DNA of 64,000 nt, taken from assembly GCF_016698665.1 (NCBI RefSeq), contig NZ_CP068046.1, positions 682,001 through 746,000 on the forward strand, in the 5' to 3' direction. The notes below the pieces were generated by a model. The model saw only the letters and a list, made by a program, of their open reading frames with translations. It had not been told where the DNA came from and did no database searches. Shown here one piece after another: positions 24,433-33,860 of this stretch. This stretch comes from Devosia rhizoryzae (lineage in GTDB: Bacteria > Pseudomonadota > Alphaproteobacteria > Rhizobiales > Devosiaceae). The first letter of the stretch is position 1, and every line of letters starts with the position of its first letter. The position numbers were made by a program, and so were the translations under genes.

Positions 24433-25806
24433 TTGAAACGACTGGTATTTTGCTTCGACGGGAGCTGGAATCGTCTGGATGCTCCGAATCCGACGAACGT
24501 CCTTTTCACTGCGGAGAGCGTTCTGCCTTATGCCGGAGACACTGCTCAGGTCATCTTCTATGACGAGGGTGTCGGCACCGAAGAGGGCGAGACGTTCCAG
24601 GGCGGCATGTTCGGGCAGGGTCTGGTGAAGAACCTGAGCGACGGGTATCGCTTCCTGATCTTCAACCACACGCCCGGCGACGAGATTTACGTCTTCGGCT
24701 TCTCGCGTGGAGCCTATACGGCTCGTTCTTTCGTCGGCCTGCTCGGAACGTGCGGCATCCTCAGCCGGCATAGTGCCGGCAGGGCGAACGACGCGGTCGA
24801 ACTCTACAAGCGACGTTCCGACGATCCTGCATTCAAGCAGGAGGTGATGGCGTTCAGGCGGGACTGCTCGCCGGACATCTGTGTCTCGGACGACGAGGAC
24901 GAATGGCGTGCAGCCAACGTGCCGGGCTACAGCGCCGGCACGCTTCCCAAGCTGAAGGTGAAGTACCTCGGCGTCTGGGATACCGTAGGTGCCCTCGGTA
25001 TTCCGGGCTATATCCTGGGAGCTGGTCGCTTCAATCGCGAGCATGAGTTCCACGACGTCAGCCTATCGTCGCTGGTGGAAAGCGCCCGACACGCCGTTGC
25101 GATCGACGAGCGCAAGAAGGATTTCGCTCCTACCCTGTGGGACAACATCGATCAACTCAACCAGTCGGTCGGTGCCGATCCGACATCCGCGGACGCCCCT
25201 TACCAGCAGGTTTGGTTCCCCGGCGTTCACGGGTCGGTCGGGGGCGGAGGGTCGCGTAGGGGCCTGTCCGATCAGGCGCTGGACTGGATCTGGGACGGTG
25301 CACGGAGGGCCGGCCTCGATCTGGACAGTTCCCCGTCTTCCAGGATCTATGAGTTGATGCCGAACCACCTCGAGCACCTTGCGAATACCGAGGACAAGCC
25401 TGGATTCAACCCGATCGGCATCATCCTTGATCGGTTGCCCGAAGCCGATCGCATGCCGGGACCCGCCGCGTTGCACGAGGTTAGCGTCACGGCTCAGCGT
25501 CGTTGGAAGGAACAGGCGGAACGGCTGCCAGAAAAGGAAGCATATCGCCCCGCTACCCTGAAGCAGGTGGCCGCACAACTGGATGCGCTTGACCCTGACG
25601 TCCTCGGTGTCGGCGAAGAAAAGGACATCGGACCCTTCGATCTCTACCAAGTGCAGAAGGGTGATGGCCTCAGAAAGATCGCGCAACAGGTCTATGGCAA
25701 GGCGGATATGTCCGATCTCATCCTTCAGGCCAACCGCAGCAAGATCGTCGATCCCAACCGTATCTACGCAGGCCAGATGCTTCGCGTACCAAAAGTAACC
25801 GGATAG
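24433..25806 (+). CDS. DUF2235 alpha/beta hydrolase with C-terminal LysM
   Basis: The 457-residue protein starts KRLVFCFDGSWN and carries the nucleophile motif FGFSRGAYTARS near residues 95-106, LGVWDTVGALG near 180 with the acidic residue and FPGVHGSVGGG near 270 with the catalytic His. DUF2235 contains Tle1-type phospholipases. The last 50 residues are a LysM-like module (LYQVQKGDGLRKIAQQVYG, then NRIYAGQMLRVP). The start is TTG with GGAGGAAC 8 bases upstream. No signal peptide and no type VI secretion genes are nearby, so use as a secreted effector is not supported here. Confidence 0.85.
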   Translation: MKRLVFCFDGSWNRLDAPNPTNVLFTAESVLPYAGDTAQVIFYDEGVGTEEGETFQGGMFGQGLVKNLSDGYRFLIFNHTPGDEIYVFGFSRGAYTARSFVGLLGTCGILSRHSAGRANDAVELYKRRSDDPAFKQEVMAFRRDCSPDICVSDDEDEWRAANVPGYSAGTLPKLKVKYLGVWDTVGALGIPGYILGAGRFNREHEFHDVSLSSLVESARHAVAIDERKKDFAPTLWDNIDQLNQSVGADPTSADAPYQQVWFPGVHGSVGGGGSRRGLSDQALDWIWDGARRAGLDLDSSPSSRIYELMPNHLEHLANTEDKPGFNPIGIILDRLPEADRMPGPAALHEVSVTAQRRWKEQAERLPEKEAYRPATLKQVAAQLDALDPDVLGVGEEKDIGPFDLYQVQKGDGLRKIAQQVYGKADMSDLILQANRSKIVDPNRIYAGQMLRVPKVTG

Positions 25807-26107
25807 CGCTGGTGCCGGAACGGAGGGAGACGAACAGCAAGACCGGAGTCGCGAAAATAGCGCGACTCAGGTCTGGGCGGTGCGGCGACCCAGAAATTTT
25901 CGACCCTCGTTGTTTTTGCAAAAATCGACTCAGGTTTCTGGTCACGTCACGACAACAAGCTGCTCGCGCAAAAAATTTGAGAGCCGCCCCATTGAAGGAG
26001 CGACTCTCAAATCAGTGGCGCATCGACTCACGACTTTTGGTCGATGCCCGGTTTTCCGGGGTCAAATCGACTCAACATTTTTTGGTCGCATTAACGCCCG
26101 CGATTTG
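25807..26107. repeat. island-end region with repeated TCGACTCA motifs
   Basis: About 300 bases without a gene. CGACTCA occurs at 25863, and TCGACTCA at 25925, 26023 and 26067; the last two are each followed by a stretch ending TTTTGGTCG. An 11-bp inverted repeat with one wobble (25977-25987 with 26000-26010) forms a possible hairpin. The region abuts the 3' end of a tRNA gene. The repeats could be recombinase arm sites, which is inference. Confidence 0.5.
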
Positions 26108-26183
26108 TGGTGGGCCCAGAGGGACTTGAACCCCCAACCAGACCGTTATGAGCGGTCGGCTCTAACCATTGAGCTATAGGCCC
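26108..26183 (-). tRNA. tRNA with CAU anticodon, probably tRNA-Ile2
   Basis: The minus strand folds as a complete cloverleaf: acceptor GGGCCTA pairs with TGGGCCC, the anticodon loop is CTCATAA and the T-loop is GTTCAAGTC. CCA is encoded at 26110-26108. The short D-loop (AATGGTTAGAGC) favours the lysidine-modified isoleucine tRNA over elongator methionine. Accessory DNA begins directly at its 3' end, the usual side for integrative elements. Confidence 0.9.
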
Positions 26184-26231
26184 TTTAGGCGTCTTTAGCA
26201 GGGTGGGGGGCGGTGTCAAAGGGGAAAAGGA

Positions 26232-26253
26232 AAGGCCCGCCGAAGCGGGCCTT
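26232..26253 (-). terminator. rho-independent terminator of the SH3b gene
   Basis: The perfect stem GGCCCGC with GCGGGCC (plus two A-T pairs) and the loop TTCG are followed on the minus strand by TTTCCTTTT. It lies 8 bases after the stop of the SH3b gene. Confidence 0.85.
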
Positions 26254-26260
26254 GGTCAGT

Positions 26261-26716
26261 TTAGTTGCCGAACTGGAAGCTGAAACCGGAAGAATTGTTG
26301 TTCCAGTTGTTGCCGCGGTGGTGTCCGCCGCGATCGTCCCACCGGTCACGATCCCGATCACGGCGCCAGTCATTGTCATGATGACGCGGCGGGCGAACGG
26401 TGGGCGTGGTCCCGAAGTTGATCGACAAGCTCACCGATGGCTTCGTTGCGCGAGCACGCACTTCCTGCAGGTAGCGGGCAGAAACCCAACCGTCCGGACC
26501 GCGCTTTTCAATATAGCACCAGCCGTCGCGGCAGCCGGTGACTTCAACCAGCTGGTTGCGCTGGAGGGTGTCAACACGGGCATAGCCGGTCGACGGACCG
26601 CTACGAACGTTGACGCTGCCCGTGGCAACAGCCGGGGCGGCAAAGGCAGTGGCGGCGGTGGCGAAGAGAACCCCGGCGCCGATTGCCAGGTTCGTCAGAG
26701 AGCGACGAAATTTCAT
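26261..26716 (-). CDS. exported SH3b-domain protein
   Basis: The 151-residue protein has a signal peptide (LAIGAGVLFATAATAFA), then one bacterial SH3 domain (GSVNVRSGPSTGYARVDTL, then WCYIEKRGPDGWVSARYL) and a disordered His/Arg/Asp/Asn-rich tail of about 50 residues. SH3b domains bind peptidoglycan or surface ligands. ATG 26716 was chosen over 26722 because AGGAG sits at the right distance. A strong terminator follows. It is transcribed away from the sbp gene. Confidence 0.85.
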   Translation of the reverse strand: MKFRRSLTNLAIGAGVLFATAATAFAAPAVATGSVNVRSGPSTGYARVDTLQRNQLVEVTGCRDGWCYIEKRGPDGWVSARYLQEVRARATKPSVSLSINFGTTPTVRPPRHHDNDWRRDRDRDRWDDRGGHHRGNNWNNNSSGFSFQFGN

Positions 26717-26955
26717 GATCATCTCCTGATGGTGGAAGACCTTCTGGTCTGATGACCGCGTTATGGGCCTTCCGACCTGAACCGGGGGTGAATTGGGCGT
26801 TCATGCCTTGGCGCAATGAAAATGGGTCATTCGGACGCTTTTCGGAACAGCATGCCGAGCTTCGCGCAAATCGTTGGTGGCCACGAAAATATTTTCTCCC
26901 AGGCAGGGTCGGCACGAAAGACCACGCCTTTCAAAACACTACTTACTTGATAGTC

Positions 26956-26968
26956 TTTGATCATCAAA
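26956..26968. promoter_or_regulatory. dyad upstream of sbp
   Basis: Inverted repeat TTTGAT-C-ATCAAA, 18 bases before the sbp start in an AT-rich patch. It may be an operator for a sulfur regulator. No regulator can be assigned from the sequence. Confidence 0.35.
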
Positions 26969-26986
26969 TCCTCTGGGAGGCTCCAC

Positions 26987-28015
26987 ATGAAACGGACAGC
27001 CAAGCTACTCGCCTACACTGCCCTTGCCGCATCGCTTGCCGTCGGCTTTACGGTCACTGCCCGTGCGCAGGACAAGACGCTGATCAACGTTTCCTACGAT
27101 CCGACGCGCGAACTTTATCGCGAGTTCAACGAGGCCTTCGTTGCCCATTGGCAGGAAACCAAGGGCGAAAGCGTCGCCATCCAGGTCACCCACGGCGGTT
27201 CGGGTTCGCAGGCGCGTACCGTGATCGACGGGCTCGAGGCCGATGTCGTGACGCTGGCGCTTGAAAGCGACATCAACGCCATTTCCGATGCCAACCCGAA
27301 CCTGATCCCGGCCGATTGGCGCGGCACGCTTGAAAACAACAATGCCCCCTATACCTCGACCATCGTGTTCCTGGTGCGCAAGGGCAACCCGAAGGGTATC
27401 GCCGACTGGGGTGACCTGATCGATGACGGCGTCGAAGTGATCACGCCCAATCCCAAGACCTCCGGCGGCGCGCGCTGGAACTTCCTCGCCGCCTGGGCCT
27501 GGGCCCGCGATGCGAATGCTGGCGACGAAGCCAAGGCGCAGGAATATGTCGCCGAGCTTTATCGCCATGTGCCGGTGCTCGATACTGGTGCGCGCGGCGC
27601 GACCACGACCTTCGTGCAGCGTGGCATCGGCGACGTCCTGCTCGCCTGGGAAAACGAAGCCTATCTGGCGCTAGAAGAACTCGGGCCGGATGCGTTCGAC
27701 ATCGTGACGCCGTCGATCTCGATCCTCGCCGAACCCCCCGTCGCGCTGGTGCCCGGCAATGCCGAGCGCAAGGGCAATACGGAAGTCGCGCAGGCCTATC
27801 TCGAATATCTCTATTCGGATGAGGGCCAGGCCATCGCTGCCGCAAACTACTACCGCCCATTCCGCCCGGAAGCGGCAGCCGAAGAGGACAATGCCCGCTT
27901 CGGCGAGGTGAACCTCGTCACCATCGAGGACTTCGGCGGCTGGCGCGAGGCGCAGCCGAAGTATTTCGGTGACGGCGGCGTGTTCGACCAGATCTACTCT
28001 GGTCCGACCCAGTAA
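26987..28015 (+). CDS. sbp: sulfate-binding periplasmic protein
   Basis: The 342-residue protein has a signal peptide (LAYTALAASLAVGF, cleavage near ARAQD) and the sulfate/thiosulfate-binding family pattern: NVSYDPTRELYREFNEAF, QVTHGGSGSQARTV and GRTxx-like NPKTSGGARWNFLAAW, which line the anion pocket. It delivers sulfate to CysTWA. ATG 26987 was chosen for its GGGAGG site. A strong hairpin follows the stop, which could give sbp higher expression than the permease genes. Confidence 0.95.
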   Translation: MKRTAKLLAYTALAASLAVGFTVTARAQDKTLINVSYDPTRELYREFNEAFVAHWQETKGESVAIQVTHGGSGSQARTVIDGLEADVVTLALESDINAISDANPNLIPADWRGTLENNNAPYTSTIVFLVRKGNPKGIADWGDLIDDGVEVITPNPKTSGGARWNFLAAWAWARDANAGDEAKAQEYVAELYRHVPVLDTGARGATTTFVQRGIGDVLLAWENEAYLALEELGPDAFDIVTPSISILAEPPVALVPGNAERKGNTEVAQAYLEYLYSDEGQAIAAANYYRPFRPEAAAEEDNARFGEVNLVTIEDFGGWREAQPKYFGDGGVFDQIYSGPTQ

Positions 28016-28022
28016 TCTCGAT

Positions 28023-28051
28023 GCGGCCGGTTCTGAGAAAGAGCCGGCCGC
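28023..28051 (+). terminator. hairpin after sbp
   Basis: A 12-bp stem with one G-U pair (from GCGGCCGG to CCGGCCGC) and a loop of about 5 bases starts 8 bases after the sbp stop. No T-run follows, so it fits an mRNA-stabilising or partial terminator element. Confidence 0.6.
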
Positions 28052-28086
28052 AAACGTCTTTGCCACCCCGCAACAAGGAGCATGAG

Positions 28087-28302
28087 ATGGTTTTCTTTTT
28101 CGGAATTCTCGATCCCGGTAAGCAGCACGGCCAGCGCGCCGAGGAAGCGCCTGCCAAGGTTCCGTTTTTCGGCGGCTTGCCCGATCTGGCGCAGGGTGCC
28201 GTGCCGATGACACGGCTCGAACAGGAAGCCTGCTACCTCAACGGCAAGGCCCCGGAGCCGGAAGGGCGGCAGGACGTGCTGTTTGGGTCGAACCGGAACT
28301 AA
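28087..28302 (+). CDS. small protein in the sulfate operon, unknown
   Basis: A 71-residue soluble protein starting MVFFFGILDPGKQHG, with AAGGAG 7 bases upstream. A second FFGG motif and a MTRLEQEACYLNG segment follow. No membrane segment or known family is seen. It lies between sbp and cysT on the same strand, a position usually without a gene. A link to sulfate uptake is inferred from position. Confidence 0.65.
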   Translation: MVFFFGILDPGKQHGQRAEEAPAKVPFFGGLPDLAQGAVPMTRLEQEACYLNGKAPEPEGRQDVLFGSNRN

Positions 28303-28432
28303 CCTGCAGCAATGAACGCCGATTGCGTTTGCGTCTGCCTCGGCAAAAGGATTTTCTATTTCCACACCAAAGGTTGCCGATTGCACCCTTGAGAAAGTCG
28401 ACTGTCTGGCTAGTGTTGCGTCGTTGAACGGG

Positions 28433-28461
28433 CGCCGGTGCGGCCGGGGTTTTTTGGGGAG
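28433..28461 (+). terminator. weak GC hairpin with T-run before cysT
   Basis: A short CCGG-containing stem followed by TTTTTT lies directly before the cysT ribosome-binding site. It could attenuate read-through from sbp, but the stem is short. Confidence 0.25.
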
Positions 28462-28467
28462 CAATGC

Positions 28468-29313
28468 ATGGCAGTTCGGTGGCGGTTTCGCCAACCCAGT
28501 GTCATTCCCGGTTTCGGGCTCACCCTTGGTTTTACGCTTACCTATTTTTGCCTGATCATCCTAATCCCGCTGATCGCGCTAGTGGTGCGCGCATCTGGTC
28601 TGGGCTGGGGCGGTTTCTGGGCGGCGGCGACCGACCCGCGTGTGCTGGCGGCGCTGCGCACCAGTTTCGTCACTGCTTTGATCGCCGCCGGTATCAATGT
28701 CGTTTTCGGCACGCTGATCGCCTGGGTCCTGGTGCGCTACCGGTTTCCGGGCCGCCGCTTGTTCGATGCGGTAGTGGATCTGCCGTTCGCCCTACCGACC
28801 GCGGTAGCGGGTATTGCGCTCACCGCCATCTATGCTCCGAACGGCTTTATAGGCCAACTGGTGGCGCCGCTTGGCTGGCGCATCGCCTATACGCCGATCG
28901 GCATCACCATCGCGATGATCTTTATCGGCCTGCCTTTCGTGGTGCGGACCATCCAGCCAATTCTTGAGGAAACCAGCCGCGAAGTCGAGGAAGCGTCGGC
29001 GACGCTCGGCGCCAATCGCTTCCAGACGATTTCGAAAGTGCTGTTGCCCAGCCTTGCGCCAGCGATCCTTACGGGGTTTGCCCTGGCCTTCGCCCGTGCG
29101 GTGGGGGAGTATGGCTCGGTGATCTTTATCGCCGGCAATATTCCCTTCGTCTCGGAAATCGCGCCGCTGCTGATCGTCATCAGGCTCGAGGAATTCAATT
29201 ATGTCGGCGCGGCGGTGATCGCCACGGTGATGCTGTCGATTTCCTTTGTCATGCTCTTCATCATCAACCTGATCCAGGCCTGGAGCCGCAAGAGGTATGG
29301 CTATGGCAGCTAG
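28468..29313 (+). CDS. cysT: sulfate ABC transporter permease CysT
   Basis: The 281-residue permease has six membrane segments and the cytoplasmic EAA loop EEASATLGANRFQTISKVLLP at about 172-192, which docks with CysA. ATG 28468 is preceded by GGGGAGC. An overlapping ATG at 28464 is in another frame. It forms a heterodimeric pore with CysW, and the two genes overlap by 17 bases. Confidence 0.94.
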   Translation: MAVRWRFRQPSVIPGFGLTLGFTLTYFCLIILIPLIALVVRASGLGWGGFWAAATDPRVLAALRTSFVTALIAAGINVVFGTLIAWVLVRYRFPGRRLFDAVVDLPFALPTAVAGIALTAIYAPNGFIGQLVAPLGWRIAYTPIGITIAMIFIGLPFVVRTIQPILEETSREVEEASATLGANRFQTISKVLLPSLAPAILTGFALAFARAVGEYGSVIFIAGNIPFVSEIAPLLIVIRLEEFNYVGAAVIATVMLSISFVMLFIINLIQAWSRKRYGYGS

Positions 29314-30163
29314 CGTGCGCCGGTCTTCGCCCACCTCCGAGCCGATCGCCGTTCGTTGGGCGCTGATCTTGGTCGGGCTTGCCTTCATGGCGCTCTTCAT
29401 CGTTCTGCCGATGGTCGCCGTGTTTTCGGAAGCTTTTCGGCAGGGGTTCGGCCCTTTTTGGCAGTCGCTGCAACAGCCCGACGCGCAATCTGCCATACGG
29501 CTGACTTTGCTGGTGGCGGCCATTGCCGTGCCGCTCAATGTCATCTTCGGCATTGCCGCGAGCTGGGCGATTGCCAAGTTCGAGTTCAAGGGTAAGGCCT
29601 TTCTGATCACGCTGATCGACTTGCCGTTCTCGGTGTCGCCGGTAATTTCGGGCCTCGTTTACGTTCTGCTGTTCGGCTCGGGCAGCATTTTGGGGCCGTG
29701 GCTCAAGAGCTATGGCATCGAAATCCTGTTCGCCGTGCCGGGCATCGTGCTGGCGACGATCTTCGTCACTTTCCCCTTTGTCGCGCGCGAATTGATCCCG
29801 CTGATGCAGGACCAGGGGACGGGCGACGAGGAGGCTGCCTTGTCGCTGGGCGCGTCCGGCTGGCAGACCTTTTGGCGCGTGACGCTGCCCAATATCAAAT
29901 GGGGCCTGCTCTATGGTGTGCTGCTCTGCAATGCGCGCGCCATGGGTGAATTTGGCGCCGTCGCCGTGGTGTCCGGCAAGATTCGCGGGCAGACCACGAC
30001 CATGCCGCTCCAGGTGGAAATGTTCTATAATGAATATCAGAGCACGGCGGCCTTTGCCTTGGCCTCGCTGCTCGCCTTGCTTGCCTTGGTGACACTGATA
30101 CTGAAGACCGCGCTCGAATGGCGCTACGGCGATGAACTCGCCGCAACCGGCCGCGGCCACTGA
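29297..30163 (+). CDS. cysW: sulfate ABC transporter permease CysW
   Basis: The 288-residue permease has six membrane segments and the EAA loop [22 protein letters not shown] at about 178-199. It overlaps cysT by 17 bases and ends 11 bases before cysA. ATG 29303 is an alternative start two codons later. With CysT it imports sulfate or thiosulfate. Confidence 0.94.
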   Translation: MAMAASVRRSSPTSEPIAVRWALILVGLAFMALFIVLPMVAVFSEAFRQGFGPFWQSLQQPDAQSAIRLTLLVAAIAVPLNVIFGIAASWAIAKFEFKGKAFLITLIDLPFSVSPVISGLVYVLLFGSGSILGPWLKSYGIEILFAVPGIVLATIFVTFPFVARELIPLMQDQGTGDEEAALSLGASGWQTFWRVTLPNIKWGLLYGVLLCNARAMGEFGAVAVVSGKIRGQTTTMPLQVEMFYNEYQSTAAFALASLLALLALVTLILKTALEWRYGDELAATGRGH

Positions 30164-30174
30164 CAGGACTGATT

Positions 30175-31209
30175 ATGGACGTACGCGTTTCCCATGTTCG
30201 CAAGGAATTCGACCGGTTTCCGGCGCTGCATGAGGTGTCCCTCGATATCAAGTCGGGCGAGCTGATCGCGTTGCTGGGGCCGTCCGGTTCTGGCAAGACG
30301 ACGCTGTTGCGGCTGATCGCTGGCCTCGAGCGTCCAACCTCCGGCAAGATTTTCTTTGGCGACACCGACGCTTCGGAAAAGAGCGTGCAGGAGCGCAATA
30401 TCGGCTTCGTGTTCCAGCACTATGCGCTGTTCCGGCACATGACGATCCTGGAAAATGTGTCGTTCGGGTTAAAGGTCCGGCCGCGCTCCACACGTCCCCC
30501 GGCCGGCGAAATCCGGCGCCGGGCGATGGAGCTTCTGGACCTGGTGCAGCTTTCGGGTCTTGAGAAGCGCTATCCGAGCCAGCTTTCGGGCGGGCAGCGG
30601 CAGCGTGTCGCCCTGGCGCGTGCGCTCGCGATCGAACCTGCGGTTTTGCTACTCGACGAGCCGTTCGGAGCACTCGACGCGCAGGTCCGCCGCGAGCTGC
30701 GCAAGTGGCTGCGGGAGATCCATGAGCGCACCGGGCATACGACGGTTTTCGTGACCCATGACCAGGAAGAAGCGCTGGAGCTGGCGGATCGGCTTTGCGT
30801 CATGAGCCAGGGCAAGATCGAACAGGTGGGAACGCCCGACACTGTATACGACACGCCGTCGTCGCCTTTCGTTTTCGGTTTTATCGGCGAATCGAGCGAA
30901 CTGCCGGTCACGGTGGAGCGCGGCGACGTCTGGCTGGGCGACCGGCCGCTAGGGATTTCGGCGGCGGACGGGCAGGGGCCGGCCAAGCTCTTTTTCCGGC
31001 CGCACGATATCGAGCTGGTCGAGGGCGATGCGGCGCTGCGCGGCGTCGTCGCCACGAGCCGCCGGGTTGGCGGCACGCGGCGCGTGGAGCTTGAGCTGGG
31101 CGGCGCGTCGCACCGGGTCGAGATCGACCTGCCGTTCGATCATCCGGCCGGCGAGCGCAGCCAGATCAGCTTCCGGCCCAAGCGCTGGACGCTGTTTCCG
31201 GCGACCTAG
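30175..31209 (+). CDS. cysA: sulfate ABC transporter ATPase CysA
   Basis: The 344-residue ATPase has Walker A GPSGSGKT at residues 35-42, the signature [16 protein letters not shown], Walker [12 protein letters not shown] and the switch His in [12 protein letters not shown]-terminal TOBE-like domain includes [13 protein letters not shown]. It energises sulfate import through CysTW. Its end overlaps the stop of the convergent phosphodiesterase gene by 4 bases. Confidence 0.95.
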   Translation: MDVRVSHVRKEFDRFPALHEVSLDIKSGELIALLGPSGSGKTTLLRLIAGLERPTSGKIFFGDTDASEKSVQERNIGFVFQHYALFRHMTILENVSFGLKVRPRSTRPPAGEIRRRAMELLDLVQLSGLEKRYPSQLSGGQRQRVALARALAIEPAVLLLDEPFGALDAQVRRELRKWLREIHERTGHTTVFVTHDQEEALELADRLCVMSQGKIEQVGTPDTVYDTPSSPFVFGFIGESSELPVTVERGDVWLGDRPLGISAADGQGPAKLFFRPHDIELVEGDAALRGVVATSRRVGGTRRVELELGGASHRVEIDLPFDHPAGERSQISFRPKRWTLFPAT

Positions 31210-31952
31210 CGGAGATAGATCGCCGGATTATCGCTGATGACGCCGGTGAGGCCGGCGTCCCAGAAGGAATAAAGTTCGGCTGGATCGTTCGATGTCCAGG
31301 CGCGGACTTTGATGCCCTTGGCGCGAGTTTGTTCCAGAAAGCCGATGCTTAGGGCCTTGTAGTAGAGGTGGATGGTGCGGGCCGGGATGGCGGCGAGCTG
31401 ATCTTCCCAGTCGGCAGGCGGCTGCACCCAGAGCATTGCCATCTCAAGATCCGGCTCCAGCGCGGCCATGGCCTTGAGGCATTCGGAGTCGAAGCTCGAG
31501 ATCATGATCTCGGTGCCCGTTTTGCGCGTCGCGATGGCGCTGCGGACGGCATTCACGAGTTGATCGAGCGACTTGTGATGGGCGTGCTGCTTGATCTCGA
31601 CATTGGCGGAGAGGCCGAGGTCACCGAGCACGGCGATGACCTGTTCGAGGGTAGGCAGGCGCTCTTCGGCAAATTTAGGGTCGAACCAGCTGCCGGCATC
31701 CATCTCGGCGAGATCGGTATAGCTGAGATCCCCAAGCGAGCCCTTGCCCGAGGTGGTGCGGTCGACGGTGTCGTCGTGGATGACGACGAGGGTGCCGTCG
31801 GCCAAGAGGGCGACGTCGAGCTCGACCCATTTTGCGCCCTGTTCGGCGGCGGCGCGAAAGGCGGCGATGGTGTTTTCAGGGGCGACGGCAGAGGCGCCGC
31901 GGTGGGCCTGGACCTCAGAATGAACGGGTCCGCGTGGGGGAAGCGTGGTCAT
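31206..31952 (-). CDS. ugpQ: glycerophosphodiester phosphodiesterase
   Basis: The 248-residue TIM-barrel protein has [13 protein letters not shown] with the catalytic His-Arg, [24 protein letters not shown] with the metal ligands and second His, and VEIKQH. It hydrolyses glycerophosphodiesters to glycerol-3-phosphate. It is cytoplasmic, with no signal peptide, and is the last gene of the ugpBAEC operon, 11 bases after ugpC. Confidence 0.93.
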   Translation of the reverse strand: MTTLPPRGPVHSEVQAHRGASAVAPENTIAAFRAAAEQGAKWVELDVALLADGTLVVIHDDTVDRTTSGKGSLGDLSYTDLAEMDAGSWFDPKFAEERLPTLEQVIAVLGDLGLSANVEIKQHAHHKSLDQLVNAVRSAIATRKTGTEIMISSFDSECLKAMAALEPDLEMAMLWVQPPADWEDQLAAIPARTIHLYYKALSIGFLEQTRAKGIKVRAWTSNDPAELYSFWDAGLTGVISDNPAIYLR

Positions 31953-31963
31953 GGAAGAAGCTT

Positions 31964-32998
31964 TCAGGCGTCGGTGCGCCGGCCGGTTTTGCTATCGAAC
32001 GGGTGGAGCGCTGCGGGCTCGATGTAGACGCTGACGGCGGTGCCCTCAATAATCGACGGGCGACCGGGAACGCTGAGGACTACAGAGTGGCCGCTATCGA
32101 GACGGAGGTGAAGGTGGCTTTCGCCGCCGATCGGTTCAAGCAGTTCGGCGGTCGCGGGAAGGGCGGTTGCGCCGGGGCGTGGCTCAAGGTGCATCTGGTC
32201 GGGACGGATGCCGACCGTGTCGGTTTTGGCAGGCAGGTTGAGGCCCTGCGCGTCGCCGAGCGCGGAGACCGGCAAGAGGTTCATGGGCGGGGAGCCGATG
32301 AAGCTCGCGACAAAAAGCGTCGCCGGACGGTCATAGACTTCGGTCGGGGTGCCGATCTGTTCTACGAGGCCACCATTCATGACCACCAAGCGATCGGCCA
32401 GGGTCATGGCTTCGAGCTGGTCGTGGGTGACATAAAGGCTCGTGGTCTTGAGGCGGCGTTGCAGTTTCCTGATCTCGACGCGCATCTGCACGCGCAGCTT
32501 GGCATCGAGATTCGAGAGCGGTTCGTCGAAGAGGAAGGCCGCCGGTTCGCGGACGATGGCGCGGCCCATGGCAACACGCTGGCGCTGGCCGCCCGAGAGC
32601 TGGCGCGGCTTGCGATCGAGCATTGGACCGATCTCGAGGATTTCGGCGGCTTCGTTGACGCGGCGGTCGATCTCGGCGCGCGGGGTGCCGCGGTTCTTGA
32701 GCCCGTATTCCAGGTTCCCGCGCACGGTCATGTGTGGGTAGAGCGCGTAGTTCTGGAACACCATGGCGATGTCGCGCTCGGCTGGCTCGGCTTTGACCAC
32801 ATCGCGGCCGCCGATCTCGATGCGGCCTGAGCTCACGGTTTCAAGGCCGGCTACCATGCGGAGCAGGGTGGACTTGCCGCAGCCGGAGGGGCCGACAAGG
32901 ACGATGAGTTCGCCATCGGCCACCGAAAGGTTGATGCCGCGCACGGCGTGGGAATTGCCGTAGTCTTTGTGCAGGTCGACGAGATTGATCGTGGCCAT
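31964..32998 (-). CDS. ugpC: sn-glycerol-3-phosphate-type ABC ATPase
   Basis: The 344-residue MalK-like ATPase has Walker A GPSGCGKS near residues 36-43, the signature [17 protein letters not shown], Walker [13 protein letters not shown] and [17 protein letters not shown]-terminal TOBE/OB region includes [16 protein letters not shown] 32998 was chosen, 2 bases after the ugpE stop; the frame extends upstream only within ugpE. The ligand is assigned from the whole operon. Confidence 0.93.
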   Translation of the reverse strand: MATINLVDLHKDYGNSHAVRGINLSVADGELIVLVGPSGCGKSTLLRMVAGLETVSSGRIEIGGRDVVKAEPAERDIAMVFQNYALYPHMTVRGNLEYGLKNRGTPRAEIDRRVNEAAEILEIGPMLDRKPRQLSGGQRQRVAMGRAIVREPAAFLFDEPLSNLDAKLRVQMRVEIRKLQRRLKTTSLYVTHDQLEAMTLADRLVVMNGGLVEQIGTPTEVYDRPATLFVASFIGSPPMNLLPVSALGDAQGLNLPAKTDTVGIRPDQMHLEPRPGATALPATAELLEPIGGESHLHLRLDSGHSVVLSVPGRPSIIEGTAVSVYIEPAALHPFDSKTGRRTDA

Positions 32999-33000
32999 GA

Positions 33001-33849
33001 TTATTTCTCCGTTTCGACCAGGCCTTTGACGAACAGGCGCTGCATAAAGATGACGACTAGGACGGGGGGCAGCATCGCGAGCACGACGGCGGCCATGACA
33101 AGATGCCATTGCGGCTCGGCGTCTGCCGTGGCGGCGAGGCGCTTGATGCCCATGACGACGGTATAATAGCGGCTGTCGGTGGTGACGAGCAGCGGCCAGA
33201 GATACTGCACCCAGCCATAGATGAAGAGGATGACGAAAAGCGCGGCGATATTGGTGCGGCTCAGCGGCAGCAGAATATCGCGGAAGAACTTCATTGGCCC
33301 GGCGCCATCGACGCGGGCCGCTTCCATCAGTTCGTCGGGAACGGTCAGAAAGAACTGGCGGAAGAGGAAGGTCGCGGTGGCCGAGGCGATGAGGGGCAGG
33401 GTGAGCCCGAGATAGGAGTTGAGGAGGCCAAGGTTTGCCACGACCGCAAAGGTCGGGATGATGCGCACTTCAACCGGAAGCATCAGGGTGATGAAGATGA
33501 TCCAGAAGGCGAGGAGCCTGAAGGGGAACTTGAAGAAGACGATGGCGTAGGCCGACAGCAGCGAGATGATGATCTTGCCGATGGCGATGATGATGGCGAT
33601 CAGCGTCGAATTGGCCAGCATGATCCAGAGCGGCGGGGCGCCGGCGGTGGAAATGCCTTCGAACAGCATCTTGGAGTAGTTTTCGACCGCATTGGGACCT
33701 GGCAGCAGCGGCACGAGGCCGCGCAAGAAATCGCCGCCTGAATGGGTCGAGGCGATGAAGGCGAGGTAGACCGGGAAAACCACGATCACGACGCCGATGA
33801 TCAGGACCAGATGGGTGAAGAAGGTGAGCCAGGGGCGATTTTCGACCAT
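33001..33849 (-). CDS. ugpE: sn-glycerol-3-phosphate-type permease
   Basis: The 282-residue permease of the MalG family has six membrane segments and the EAA loop [24 protein letters not shown] at about 191-214. It pairs with the MalF-like UgpA, which ends 11 bases upstream. Confidence 0.93.
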   Translation of the reverse strand: MVENRPWLTFFTHLVLIIGVVIVVFPVYLAFIASTHSGGDFLRGLVPLLPGPNAVENYSKMLFEGISTAGAPPLWIMLANSTLIAIIIAIGKIIISLLSAYAIVFFKFPFRLLAFWIIFITLMLPVEVRIIPTFAVVANLGLLNSYLGLTLPLIASATATFLFRQFFLTVPDELMEAARVDGAGPMKFFRDILLPLSRTNIAALFVILFIYGWVQYLWPLLVTTDSRYYTVVMGIKRLAATADAEPQWHLVMAAVVLAMLPPVLVVIFMQRLFVKGLVETEK

Positions 33850-33860
33850 TTATCGGCTCC

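Noticed and set aside
20557..25806. Gabija system
   Set aside because: The OLD protein resembles GajA, but no UvrD-like helicase gene is present in the window.
24433..25806. Type VI secretion effector locus
   Set aside because: No VgrG, Hcp, PAAR, adaptor or immunity-like gene is adjacent.
25863..26074. CRISPR-like array from TCGACTCA repeats
   Set aside because: The repeats are only 7-8 bases and unevenly spaced, with no cas genes.
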